Assembly (NCBI GenBank): GCA_020636105.1
Contig: JACJYL010000002.1
Coordinates: 558,001 to 622,000 of the forward strand
Origin: Lewinellaceae bacterium
GTDB lineage: Bacteria > Bacteroidota > Bacteroidia > Chitinophagales > Saprospiraceae
DNA length: 64,000 bases
Direction of reading: 5' to 3'
Each line of letters starts with the position of its first letter. Positions within the stretch are counted from its first letter, which is position 1. This document shows positions 24,101 to 34,100 of this stretch, piece by piece. Position numbers and translations under genes: made by a program. The notes below the pieces were generated by a model, which ran no database searches, had not been told where the DNA came from, and saw nothing but the letters and a program-made list of their open reading frames with translations.

Positions 24101-27100
24101 CTTCAGGCAAAGGCGAGACGAAAACCGTCAAACCATCCATCACGCTGCAGCCGTTGCCGTCCGTTACCGTTACCGTATAGGTCGTGGTTTGGATAGGACA
24201 TACTTCTGTTGTAACGCTGCTCCAGCTATAGTTATAACTGCCGGAACCGCCGCTTGACGTTGGGCTGAAAGTGTAACACGAGCCTTCACAGATCACCACA
24301 TCCGATCCTGCATCAAGTGAAGGAAGACTGTGGACCGTCACCTGGATATTATCCTGGGTGCTGCAGCCGTTGGTATCCGTTACCGTCAGGATGTAGGTCG
24401 TCGTCTGCGAAGGACATACCGTGGTGGAGCCGTCTCCGCTCCAGCTGAAGTTGTAGGGAGGACTGCCGCCCCCCGCCACAGGTTCGAAGGTATAACAATC
24501 GCCCACACAAAGAGCCACGTCATTTCCTGCGTTGGCCGAAGGAGGCATCGTTACACTGATCATTATTTCATCCGTAGCCGTGCAGCCGTTGGCATCCGTT
24601 ACGGTCACCGTATAGGTCGTCGTTCCGGCAGGGCAGACCGTGGCCTGGCCACTGCTCCAAGCATAACTGTAATTTCCGGAACCTCCAAAAGCAGAAGGAC
24701 TGAACGTATAACAATCTCCGGCGCATATACTAGCATCATCCCCTGCATTCACTGTCGGAAGATCGAATACATTCACGGTGATCTGGTCGGTGCTGCTACA
24801 GCCGTTGCCATCGGTTACCGTGACGGTGTAACTTGTCGTCTGGGTGGGACACACTTCAGTGGTGCCGCTGCTCCAGGCGTAGCTGTAACTGCCCGTACCA
24901 CCGCTTGTGGTTGGGGCGAAGGTATAACACGCTCCCTGGCAAAGATTTATATCGGCTCCTGCATCTACTGTCGGCACCTCCCAAACTGTGATCATCAGTT
25001 CATCAGTATCTGCACAGCCATTGCTGTCCGTGACCGTCAGGGTATAATTCGTCGTTTGTGTCGGGCATACTTCTGTGGTGCCACTGCTCCAGGCGTAGCT
25101 GTAACCACCAGAACCTCCCGTCGCTGTCGGGAAAAAGGTATAACATCCTCCCTCGCAAAAACTCTGGTCCGATCCTGCACTGGCCTGCGGCAGGGAGAAC
25201 ACTTCGATGGTGATTTCATCCGTTGAAGTGCAGCCGTTGCCGTCGGTGATCGTCACCGTGTAGGTCGTCGTGATTTCGGGACAGACCGTCGTCTGGCCGC
25301 CGCTCCAGGCGTAACTGTAGGTGCCTGAACCGCCACTGCCTGATGGGGTAAAAGTATAACAGGCCCCCAGGCAGAGACTCACATCATCCCCGGCATTCAC
25401 CGTCGGAAGATCGAATACATTTAGGGTGATCTGGTCGGTGCTGCTGCACCCGTTGCCATCGGTGACGGTTACCGTGTAGGGGGTGGTTTGTGTCGGGCAT
25501 ACTTCTGTCGTGCCACTGCTCCAGGCGTAGCCGTAGCTGCCCGTGCCACCGCTTGCCGTTGGCGCAAAGGTATAACACGCTCCCTGGCAAAGGTTCTCAT
25601 CCGTTCCTGCATCAACCTGGGGAAGATCCACTACCGTCAGCGTCAGGTCATCCGTGGCACTGCAGCCGTTGTTGCCCGTCACCGTCAGGGTGTAGGTGGT
25701 CGTTTCAGCAGGACAAACCTCCGTTTGCTGCACTCCGCTCCACTGAAAAGTGTAGGGCATCTCCCCTCCACTTGCCGAAGGCGCAAAAGTATAACAGTCC
25801 CCGGCGCATACATTCCCATCCATGCCCGCATTCGCAACCGGAGTGGGCAGTACATTGATCATTTGTTCGTCCGTATCCTCGCAGCCGTGATTATCCGTTA
25901 CCGTTACCGTATAAACAGTGGTGGTGGTCGGGCATACCTGTGCGCTGCCGCCACTCCAGCTGTAACTGTAGGGAGAGGTGCCGCCGCTGGCAGAAGCCCC
26001 AAGGGTCGTGCATACTCCGGAACAGATCGTCCCATCTGCTGAGGCCATCACCGTCGGCAATTCATAAACCACGGCCGTCACTACATCCGTGCCGGTGCAG
26101 CCGTTGCCGTCCGTCACCGTCACCGTATAACTCGTATGCGTCGGGGGCGCTACTGTAAGCTGAGCCGTATTACTCAGCCCGTTGGGCCAGGCAAAACTGT
26201 AGTTCCCGTCACCGCCAGCCGCTACCGCCGTAAACGTCACCGGCGTCCCCTGGCACGCAAATTCGTTCAACCCCCCATTCACCGTCGGGTTCTCGTGGAT
26301 GGTTAGTGTCACCGCTGTTCGGGTAGCGCTCTTGCAGCCCGTCGAAGGATCCTGGGTTTCCGCGTAAAAAGTGCCGGCTCCTGTCGGAGTGTAGGTCGTG
26401 GAACTTTGGGCCAGCAGTGGTCCACCCGTGGGATTACCGTACCAGCTCACTTCATAACCCGGCTCTGCCGTGGCCGTCAGGATCGGAAAAGGTTCAGCTT
26501 CGCAGATTTCAGCATTCGATGACACCGGTGGAAGGATGTTTACATTATCACAATTGATGAGTGGAGAGGAACCTTCCACTATGGTTAAAATGTCGTTGGC
26601 TGACACATCATAAAGAATATCCTCATTACCGCTCAGCCACCGGACGATGAGTGAATCCACCATGGTATTGGGTCCAAGACCAAAATGTTCAATGGTTGAA
26701 TTTTGTGCGAGGTAGGCAATTCCACAATGTTTATAGCGGACGTACTTATTCCCATTGATATAAATTTCTATCCAGCTGCCTATGCCTTCCCGGTTACTCT
26801 CTGTGCCTATCAGGTTGACTTTTAACCAATGGTTGGAATTGTTCGTCGTATTTTGCCAAAGGTGAAAATTGTTCTGCGGTGCCCCCAAAGGCGTTGCATT
26901 ATTGACCACAATGTCCGGCCATCCGTCATTATTAAAATCTCCAATTGCGTTTGAAAAACTATTCATAGTATCACCGACCATACCAGGTAGGTTTGCTTCG
27001 GTAAAAGAAGCACCATTATTGTTATTTAGAAATAATTCACTTGCGTGGTCAATTCCCATATGCTGGGTTGAAACATACAAATCAAGATCAAGATCATTAT

Positions 27101-28040
27101 CTGCATCGAAAAAATTCCCTCCCCAGTTTTCCCTGTCAACGGTTACCCCCACCCCAGGAGCAACGTCGGTGAAAGTCTCATTACCATTATTTCTCAGCAA
27201 TTGGTTACCACCTGCATAAGCATTATTGGTAACATAAATGTCTAAATCGCCATCATTATCGTAATCCCCTACTCCGACATTCATAGCATCTATACCAATA
27301 TCTGTATTTGAACTACTACTAATGTCCTGAAAAGTACCATCTCCATTATTTTTAAACATGGAATTTATAGACCATGGGCGATCCTGGGAATTGTACAAAT
27401 CCTGTAAGCCATTGTTATTAATATCCAAAAATGCGGAACAAAAAGTCAGTTTATATCCATCTGCAACTCCGGCCACATCGGTAACATCCGTAAAGGTTCT
27501 GTCTCCGTTGTTTTTATATAAACGGTTAGAATAAATCCCCTGGTAGGACCAATTATCAATGTAAAGATCCAGCAATCCGTCATTATTGTAATCCCCGAAA
27601 ACAGCACCATAAGTAGGTGCATTATTGATAGGCAACCCCGCATTAGCTGTAATATCCGCGAAATTAAAATTGCCAATATTTTCATATAAACGGGTAGGGC
27701 TTTCAAAACTAGTCACCAGCAAGTCCCGGTCTCCATCATTGTCAAAATCCACCCAGATGATTTGTTCGTTTAAGCCTGTGTTGGTTATGGGAGCAGTAAT
27801 TTGGATAAATCCACTTCCTGTATTTTGATAAAACAAAACATTGGACCCTTGTTGTGTCGCAAAAGTAAGGTCATCCAAACCGTCTCCATTAAAATCAACA
27901 AAACTCACCCCACTCCCCAAAGAACATAAACCGCATGTAGAATTTATTCCATTAGCGGCTGCCACCTCTATGAAATTTTGTGCATTTCCAATTTGACTTG
28001 CCCAAAAAAGGACCATTCCTAAAGTAAAAAATTTTTTCAT
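21105..28040 (-). CDS. Giant T9SS surface protein A: FG-GAP/ASPIC head, repeat stalk
   Basis: 2311 residues. Signal peptide 1-21 (ends GNAQ). Residues about 45-400 contain FG-GAP/VCBS-type calcium-binding repeats (DFDNDGDRD, DYNNDGLLD, DYDNDGDLD, DFNNDGWPD). An ASPIC/UnbV domain follows near 410-490 (NHWLKVNLIGTESNREGIGS), then an Ig-like module with GTFYAETQDPSTGC. Residues about 583-1452 are twelve tandem 72-residue PKD-like repeats with consensus C-x-G-x-C-YTF...VCP...TVTVTD-NGC. Next come two degenerate repeats, SprB-like repeats, a two-module HYR region (about 1908-2067) and a type A T9SS sorting domain (about 2226-2311; VLSPNPTSNILRV). It is probably a long adhesive filament-like surface protein. 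From about residue 543 onward it is nearly identical to protein B. Confidence 0.9.
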   Translation of the reverse strand: MKKFFTLGMVLFWASQIGNAQNFIEVAAANGINSTCGLCSLGSGVSFVDFNGDGLDDLTFATQQGSNVLFYQNTGSGFIQITAPITNTGLNEQIIWVDFDNDGDRDLLVTSFESPTRLYENIGNFNFADITANAGLPINNAPTYGAVFGDYNNDGLLDLYIDNWSYQGIYSNRLYKNNGDRTFTDVTDVAGVADGYKLTFCSAFLDINNNGLQDLYNSQDRPWSINSMFKNNGDGTFQDISSSSNTDIGIDAMNVGVGDYDNDGDLDIYVTNNAYAGGNQLLRNNGNETFTDVAPGVGVTVDRENWGGNFFDADNDLDLDLYVSTQHMGIDHASELFLNNNNGASFTEANLPGMVGDTMNSFSNAIGDFNNDGWPDIVVNNATPLGAPQNNFHLWQNTTNNSNHWLKVNLIGTESNREGIGSWIEIYINGNKYVRYKHCGIAYLAQNSTIEHFGLGPNTMVDSLIVRWLSGNEDILYDVSANDILTIVEGSSPLINCDNVNILPPVSSNAEICEAEPFPILTATAEPGYEVSWYGNPTGGPLLAQSSTTYTPTGAGTFYAETQDPSTGCKSATRTAVTLTIHENPTVNGGLNEFACQGTPVTFTAVAAGGDGNYSFAWPNGLSNTAQLTVAPPTHTSYTVTVTDGNGCTGTDVVTAVVYELPTVMASADGTICSGVCTTLGASASGGTSPYSYSWSGGSAQVCPTTTTVYTVTVTDNHGCEDTDEQMINVLPTPVANAGMDGNVCAGDCYTFAPSASGGEMPYTFQWSGVQQTEVCPAETTTYTLTVTGNNGCSATDDLTLTVVDLPQVDAGTDENLCQGACYTFAPTASGGTGSYGYAWSSGTTEVCPTQTTPYTVTVTDGNGCSSTDQITLNVFDLPTVNAGDDVSLCLGACYTFTPSGSGGSGTYSYAWSGGQTTVCPEITTTYTVTITDGNGCTSTDEITIEVFSLPQASAGSDQSFCEGGCYTFFPTATGGSGGYSYAWSSGTTEVCPTQTTNYTLTVTDSNGCADTDELMITVWEVPTVDAGADINLCQGACYTFAPTTSGGTGSYSYAWSSGTTEVCPTQTTSYTVTVTDGNGCSSTDQITVNVFDLPTVNAGDDASICAGDCYTFSPSAFGGSGNYSYAWSSGQATVCPAGTTTYTVTVTDANGCTATDEIMISVTMPPSANAGNDVALCVGDCYTFEPVAGGGSPPYNFSWSGDGSTTVCPSQTTTYILTVTDTNGCSTQDNIQVTVHSLPSLDAGSDVVICEGSCYTFSPTSSGGSGSYNYSWSSVTTEVCPIQTTTYTVTVTDGNGCSVMDGLTVFVSPLPEAFAGADVTLCPGDCYTFNPTGSEGAEPYTYAWSGNESTVCPSQTSTYTVTLTDANGCTATDDLTLSVLPPLATVAASDASLCPGDCYTLSASATGGSGSYTYAWNGNETTVCPNQTTTYTVTATDENGCTALDELTLTVYDPTSPLAVSHELCEGDCVDYAASTFELMAFVIEEETTSGLTFCEAGTYTIEALDGNGCTTSVTFTIEVTAPPTANAGADQTLTCSVTEVTIGQNLPEDGIAYSWSNDINTPQQTINEAGTYVLTATNTALGCSTSDEVEININTAVPTADAGTDLELTCAQSTALANGTASSQGTGYSYQWTTTGGTILNGGMTLIPELSAPGTYLLTVLNSENGCVSQDELTVTEAELPELALQNLTHVECPDGATGSITVEGTGGADTYSYAWSNGATGATIGDLSAGMYTVTLTDGNSCEVSLSIQVTDPPAIVLVLSATAETGSSANDGSITATVSGGTPGYEYLWSTGGTGSTIENLSPALYHLSVTDSNGCMKIDSARVNSFDCQSITTQTTANNYICPGSSSGSLSIDEITGGTAPYNILWSTGSSAISIGSLAGGHYSTTITDANNCEVILPFDVTEEDTIAPTLITQDITVYLDENGTAELTAAMIDGGSSDNCSAVSFELNNTALNCTNTGSQEYAVKLWDENGNSDSTTVMITVLDTIAPVFIFCPENVVSMNCLAVEYELPEAEDNCGIETMTQTEGLSTGSTFVEGVTPIVYQVSDASGNTATCSFTVTVENTLEVESTFSAYSCDPVYPFTATLTATGGTAEYSYLWNDSSTSQETILAAPGPWSWTVTDSQGCEQSGEITATIPDTISITLIATASTDMEWNGAIDATVTGGSGTYGFEWRDEMGNLFATGEDLDGIPAGNYCLWVFDEDGCIAGECVEVENITGTGNIALDQSIVLSPNPTSNILRVQFDLPKKEKATLNLLDINGHQLWQTEKRAEVDEVEVDMRVFSEGVYLLKIVTGDRMTVKRVVVNR
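21113..26412 (-). repeat. 5.3-kb near-identical direct repeat, copy A
   Basis: Collinear with 28127-33426 at a constant offset of 7014 bp and with no indels that I could find. Mismatches are few and clustered; I saw none from about 21172 to 22788 or from about 25378 to 26300. Identity collapses at about 26412 (33426), inside the Ig-like module before the repeat stalk, and at the last few codons. Confidence 0.88.
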
Positions 28041-28118
28041 AGTTGTTGTGCTTTCCTGAAAAATTTCATCAGAAACGTTTATCGATCCTACTCGTAATTT
28101 TCAAAATCAGAAATATTT

Positions 28119-31100
28119 TCACTTGTTCACCACCACCCTTTTCACTATCATACCGTTCTCCGTCACAATCTTTAAGAGGTACACTCCTTCCGAAAAAACC
28201 CTCATGTCCACTTCCACCTCATCCACTTCGGCCCTTTTCTCTGTTTGCCACAGCTGGTGGCCGTTGATGTCCAACAGGTTGAGGGTGGCCTTTTCTTTTT
28301 TTGGTAAATCGAACTGTACCCTGAGAATATTAGACGTCGGGTTGGGCGACAACACAATGGACTGGTCCAGGGCTATATTGCCTGTTCCGGTGATATTTTC
28401 CACCTCCACACATTCCCCCGCAATACAGCCATCCTCATCAAATACCCACAAGCAATAATTCCCAGCCGGTATGCCGTCCAAATCCTCTCCCGTGGCAAAT
28501 AAGTTCCCCATCTCATCGCGCCATTCGAATCCGTATGTCCCTGATCCGCCGGTCACCGTGGCATCAATCGCGCCATTCCACTCCATATCTGTTGAAGCAG
28601 TGGCGATCAGGGTTATGCTGATCGTATCCGGTATGGTGGCCGTTATCTCACCACTTTGTTCACAGCCCTGGCTGTCCGTGACCGTCCAGCTCCACGGACC
28701 CGGTGCGGCGAGGATTGTTTCCTGGCTTGTACTGCTATCATTCCACAAATAGCTGTATTCCGCTGTGCCGCCTGTGGCGGTTAGTGTTGCGGTAAACGGG
28801 TACACCGGATCACAGCTGTATGCGCTAAAAGTCGATTCAACTTCAAGGGTGTTTTCCACCGTTACGGTAAAACTACAGGTGGCGGTATTGCCTGATGCAT
28901 CGCTGACCTGATAGACGATCGGTGTAACGCCCTCCACAAATGTTGAGCCTGTTGACAGTCCTTCGGTTTGGGTCATCGTTTCAATCCCGCAATTATCCTC
29001 CGCCTCAGGTAATTCATATTCCACGGCCAGGCAGTTCATCGACACCACATTCTCCGGACAAAAGATAAACACCGGGGCGATCGTATCCAGCACCGTGATC
29101 ATTACGGTTGTGCTGTCGGAGTTGCCGTTTTCATCCCACAGTTTTACGGCGTATTCCTGACTGCCCGTGTTCGTGCAGTTAAGCGCTGTATTATTGAGTT
29201 CAAAACTCACGGCTGAGCAGTTGTCGCTGCTGCCCCCGTCGATCATTGCTGCCGTTAATTCAGCCGTCCCGTTTTCATCGAGGTACACCGTGATGTCCTG
29301 GGTGATCAGTGTCGGGGCGATCGTATCTTCTTCCGTCACATCGAAGGGAAGAATCACCTCGCAATTGTTCGCATCCGTAATCGTCGTCGAATAATGCCCT
29401 CCTGCCAGGCTTCCTATACTTATCGCGCTGCTCCCCGTCGACCAAAGGATGTTGTATGGAGCAGTGCCTCCCGTTATTTCATCTATGCTGAGGCTGCCCG
29501 AACTGCTGCCCGGGCAGATGTAGTTGTTTGCTGTCGTCTGCGTTGTTATGCTCTGGCAGTCAAAACTGTTCACCCTGGCTGAATCTATTTTCATACACCC
29601 GTTGCTGTCTGTGACACTCAGATGATACAATGCCGGAGAGAGGTTCTCTATCGTTGAGCCAGTACCGCCCGTGCTCCACAGGTATTCGTATCCTGGCGTG
29701 CCGCCGCTCACCGTCGCGGTAATACTTCCGTCATTGGCACTGCTGCCGGTCTCTGCCGTCGCTGACAATACCAGTACGATCGCCGGAGGATCCGTAACCT
29801 GGATCGATAATGACACCTCGCAGCTGTTGCCATCCGTCAGGGTTACCGTGTACATTCCGGCCGACAGATCGCCTATGGTCGCCCCCGTTGCTCCATTCGA
29901 CCAGGCGTAACTATAAGTGTCTGCCCCGCCTGTGCCCCCTACCGTGATGCTGCCTGTGGCGCCATCCGGGCACTCGACATGCGTGAGGTTTTGTAATGCC
30001 AGTTCCGGCAGCTCCGCTTCCGTCACCGTCAGTTCATCCTGCGACACACAACCGTTCTCACTGTTCAACACCGTCAGCAAATAAGTGCCCGGAGCTGATA
30101 ATTCGGGCATCAGGGTCATCCCTCCGTTGAGGATCGTGCCCTCTGTGGTGGTCCACTGGTAGCTGTACCCGGTGCCCTGGGAAGAGGAGTTGCCATTGGC
30201 CAGGGCGGTGGGGTGGGCGCAGGTCAGTTCAAGGTCTGTTCCTGCATCTGCTGTCGGTGGGGTCGTGTTCATTGTTATTTCCACCTCATCCGTGGTACTG
30301 CAGCCCAGGGCCGTGTTGGTGGCCGTCAGTACATAGGTGCCCGCTTCGTTTATTGTTTGTTGAGGAGTATTTATGCCGTTCGACCAGCTGTAAGCGATGC
30401 CGTCTTCGGGAAGATTTTGACCTATGGTCACTTCCGTCACCGAGCATGTCAGCGTCTGGTCAGCGCCTGCATTAGCTGTCGGCGGTGCTGTTACCTCAAT
30501 GGTAAAGGTCACGCTCGTCGTGCAACCGTTCCCGTCCAGCGCTTCTATCGTATAAGTGCCCGCCTCACAAAATGTAAGCCCGGAGGTCGTTTCTCCTTCG
30601 ATTACAAAAGCCATCAACTCAAAGGTCGATGCCGCATAATCCACACAGTCTCCTTCGCATAGTTCCTTACTCACCGCAAGGGGCGAGGTCGGGTCATAAA
30701 CCGTCAGGGTTAACTCATCCTGGGCTGTGCAGCCGTTGCTGTCCGTAGCCGTTACCGTGTAAGTAGTTGTCTGGTTCGGGCAAACCGTCGTTTCATTGCC
30801 GCTCCAGGCGTAGGTATAACTGCCACTGCCCCCTGTCGCAGTCGCACTCAGGGTGTAGCAGTCGCCCGGGCACAGGGACGCGTCCGATGCAGCAACCGTT
30901 GCCAGTGGCGGAAGCACAGACAGTGTCAGGTCGTCCGTCGCCGTGCAGCCATTCGCATCCGTGAGCGTTACCGTATAAGTGCTCGTTTGGGAGGGACACA
31001 CCGTGCTCTCATTTCCGCTCCAGGCGTAAGTATAAGGTTCGGCACCTTCGGAGCCGGTAGGATTAAAAGTATAGCAATCTCCCGGACACAGCGTCACATC

Positions 31101-34100
31101 GGCTCCGGCAAAGGCTTCAGGCAAAGGCGAGACGAAAACCGTCAAACCATCCATCACGCTGCAGCCGTTGCCGTCCGTTACCGTTACCGTATAGGTCGTG
31201 GTTTGGATAGGACATACTTCTGTTGTAACGCTGCTCCAGCTATAGCTATAACTGCCCGAGCCGCCGCTCGCCGTTGGAGCAAAGGTGTAACACGATCCTT
31301 CACAGATCACCACATCCGATCCTGCATCAAGTGAAGGAAGACTGTGGACCGTCACCTGGATATTATCCTGGGCGCTGCAGCCGTTGGTATCCGTTACCGT
31401 CAGGATGTAGGTCGTCGTCTGCGAAGGACATACCGTGGTGGAGCCGTCTCCGCTCCAGCTGAAGTTGTAGGGAGGACTGCCGCCCCCCGCCACAGGTTCG
31501 AAGGTATAACAATCGCCCACACAAAGAGCCACGTCATTTCCTGCGTTGGCCGAAGGAGGCATCGTTACACTGATCATTATTTCATCCGTAGCCGTGCAGC
31601 CGTTGGCATCCGTTACGGTCACCGTATAGGTCGTCGTTCCGGCAGGGCAGACCGTGGCCTGGCCACTGCTCCAAGCATAACTGTAATTTCCGGAGCCTCC
31701 AAAAGCAGAAGGACTGAACGTATAACAATCTCCGGCGCATATACTCGCATCATCCCCTGCATTCACTGTCGGAAGATCGAATACATTCACGGTGATCTGG
31801 TCGGTGCTGCTACAGCCGTTGCCATCGGTTACCGTTACCGTGTAACTTGTCGTCTGGGTGGGACACACTTCAGTGGTGCCGCTGCTCCAGGCGTAGCTGT
31901 AACTGCCCGTGCCACCGCTTGTGGTTGGGGCAAAGGTATAACACGCTCCCTGGCAAAGATTTATATCGGCTCCTGCATCTACTGTCGGCACCTCCCAAAC
32001 TGTAATCATCAGTTCATCGGTGGCTGCACAGCCATTGCTGTCCGTGACCGTCAGGGTATAATTCGTCGTTTGTGTCGGGCATACTTCTGTGGTGCCACTG
32101 CTCCAGGCGTAGCTGTAACCGCCAGAACCTCCCGTCGCTGTCGGGAAAAAGGTATAACATCCTCCCTCGCAAAAACTCTGGTCCGATCCTGCACTGGCCT
32201 GCGGCAGGGAGAACACTTCGATGGTGATTTCATCCGTTGAAGTGCAGCCGTTGCCGTCGGTGATCGTCACCGTGTAGCTCATCGTGCTTTCCGGACAGAC
32301 CGTCGTCTGGCCACCGCTCCAGGCGTAACTGTAGGTGCCTGAACCGCCACTACCTGAGGGGGTAAAAGTATAACAGGCCCCCAGGCAGAGGCTCACATCA
32401 TCCCCGGCATTCACCGTCGGAAGATCGAATACATTTAGGGTGATCTGGTCGGTGCTGCTGCACCCGTTGCCATCGGTGACGGTTACCGTGTAGGGGGTGG
32501 TTTGTGTCGGGCATACTTCTGTCGTGCCACTGCTCCAGGCGTAGCCGTAGCTGCCCGTGCCACCGCTTGCCGTTGGCGCAAAGGTATAACACGCTCCCTG
32601 GCAAAGGTTCTCATCCGTTCCTGCATCAACCTGGGGAAGATCCACTACCGTCAGCGTCAGGTCATCCGTGGCACTGCAGCCGTTGTTGCCCGTCACCGTC
32701 AGGGTGTAGGTGGTCGTTTCAGCAGGACAAACCTCCGTTTGCTGCACTCCGCTCCACTGAAAAGTGTAGGGCATCTCCCCTCCACTTGCCGAAGGCGCAA
32801 AAGTATAACAGTCCCCGGCGCATACATTCCCATCCATGCCCGCATTCGCAACCGGAGTGGGCAGTACATTGATCATTTGTTCGTCCGTATCCTCGCAGCC
32901 GTGATTATCCGTTACCGTTACCGTATAAACAGTGGTGGTGGTCGGGCATACCTGTGCGCTGCCGCCACTCCAGCTGTAACTGTAGGGAGAGGTGCCGCCG
33001 CTGGCAGAAGCCCCAAGGGTCGTGCATACTCCGGAACAGATCGTCCCATCTGCTGAGGCCATCACCGTCGGCAATTCATAAACCACGGCCGTCACTACAT
33101 CCGTGCCGGTGCAGCCGTTGCCGTCCGTCACCGTCACCGTATAACTCGTATGCGTCGGGGGCGCTACTGTAAGCTGAGCCGTATTACTCAGCCCGTTGGG
33201 CCAGGCAAAACTGTAGTTCCCGTCACCGCCAGCCGCTACCGCCGTAAACGTCACCGGCGTCCCCTGGCACGCAAATTCGTTCAACCCCCCATTCACCGTC
33301 GGGTTCTCGTGGATGATTAGTGTCACCGCTGTTCGGGTAGCGCTCTTGCAGCCCGTCGAAGGATCCTGGGTTTCGGCGTAAAAAGTGCCCGCTCCTGTCG
33401 GAGTGTAGGTCGTGGAACTTTGGGCCAGTAAGGATCCATCAGTGGGACTATTGTACCAATTCACCTCCAGTCCGGGTTCTGCAATGGCCATCAAAGCGGG
33501 AAAGGCTTCGCCCTGGCAGGCTTCCGCATTAACTGCCTCAGGTGCCGATATGGAAACATTAACACATGGATCATCAGACTCAACTGCCGTTATATATTGA
33601 TCGGCGCTGATATTTTCGATAACCTGAATGATCCCGGAAGGCCAGGTGATTTCAAGAGAAGTCACCTGGGTATTGCTGCCCAAACCAAAATAAGCGTCTA
33701 TAGCGTCCCCGCCGCCAAGACTGGAACCGCTACGTGTTTCAAAATATTGGCTCATTCCGTCCGATGTGGTTAGCTTAAGGTAAGAACCAATTCCATCTGA
33801 ATTACTCACCGTTCCGATCAAATGGACTTTCAAAAAATGATTGCCATTTGAATTGTTATTTCGCATTAAAAGGACGGGTTCTCCGTAATTAACAATAAAC
33901 ATATCCGGATCCCCGTCATTGTCATAATCTCCATAAACGGCGGTACGGGCGCGTCCTTCGTCGTTCATATTCATGGCTGCTGATACATCCGTAAAATTAA
34001 TCCCGTTCCCCTTATTATGAAACAACATATTGGGTTTTGGCTCTTCAGAAGCCGGGTAATGATGGGATCCCAATACCAAAAAAAGGTCCGGCCAGCCATC

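Noticed and set aside
22153..25226. Several plus-strand frames of 60-298 codons inside the giant genes
   Set aside because: They repeat with the 72-residue repeats of the minus-strand protein, are rich in Arg/Ala/Gly/His, and are duplicated in the second copy; antisense shadows of a biased repeat.
21113..33426. The whole duplicated stalk as an assembly artefact
   Set aside because: Scattered real differences between copies, different heads, and an intact 78-bp spacer make collapse or false duplication unlikely, although reads should confirm it.
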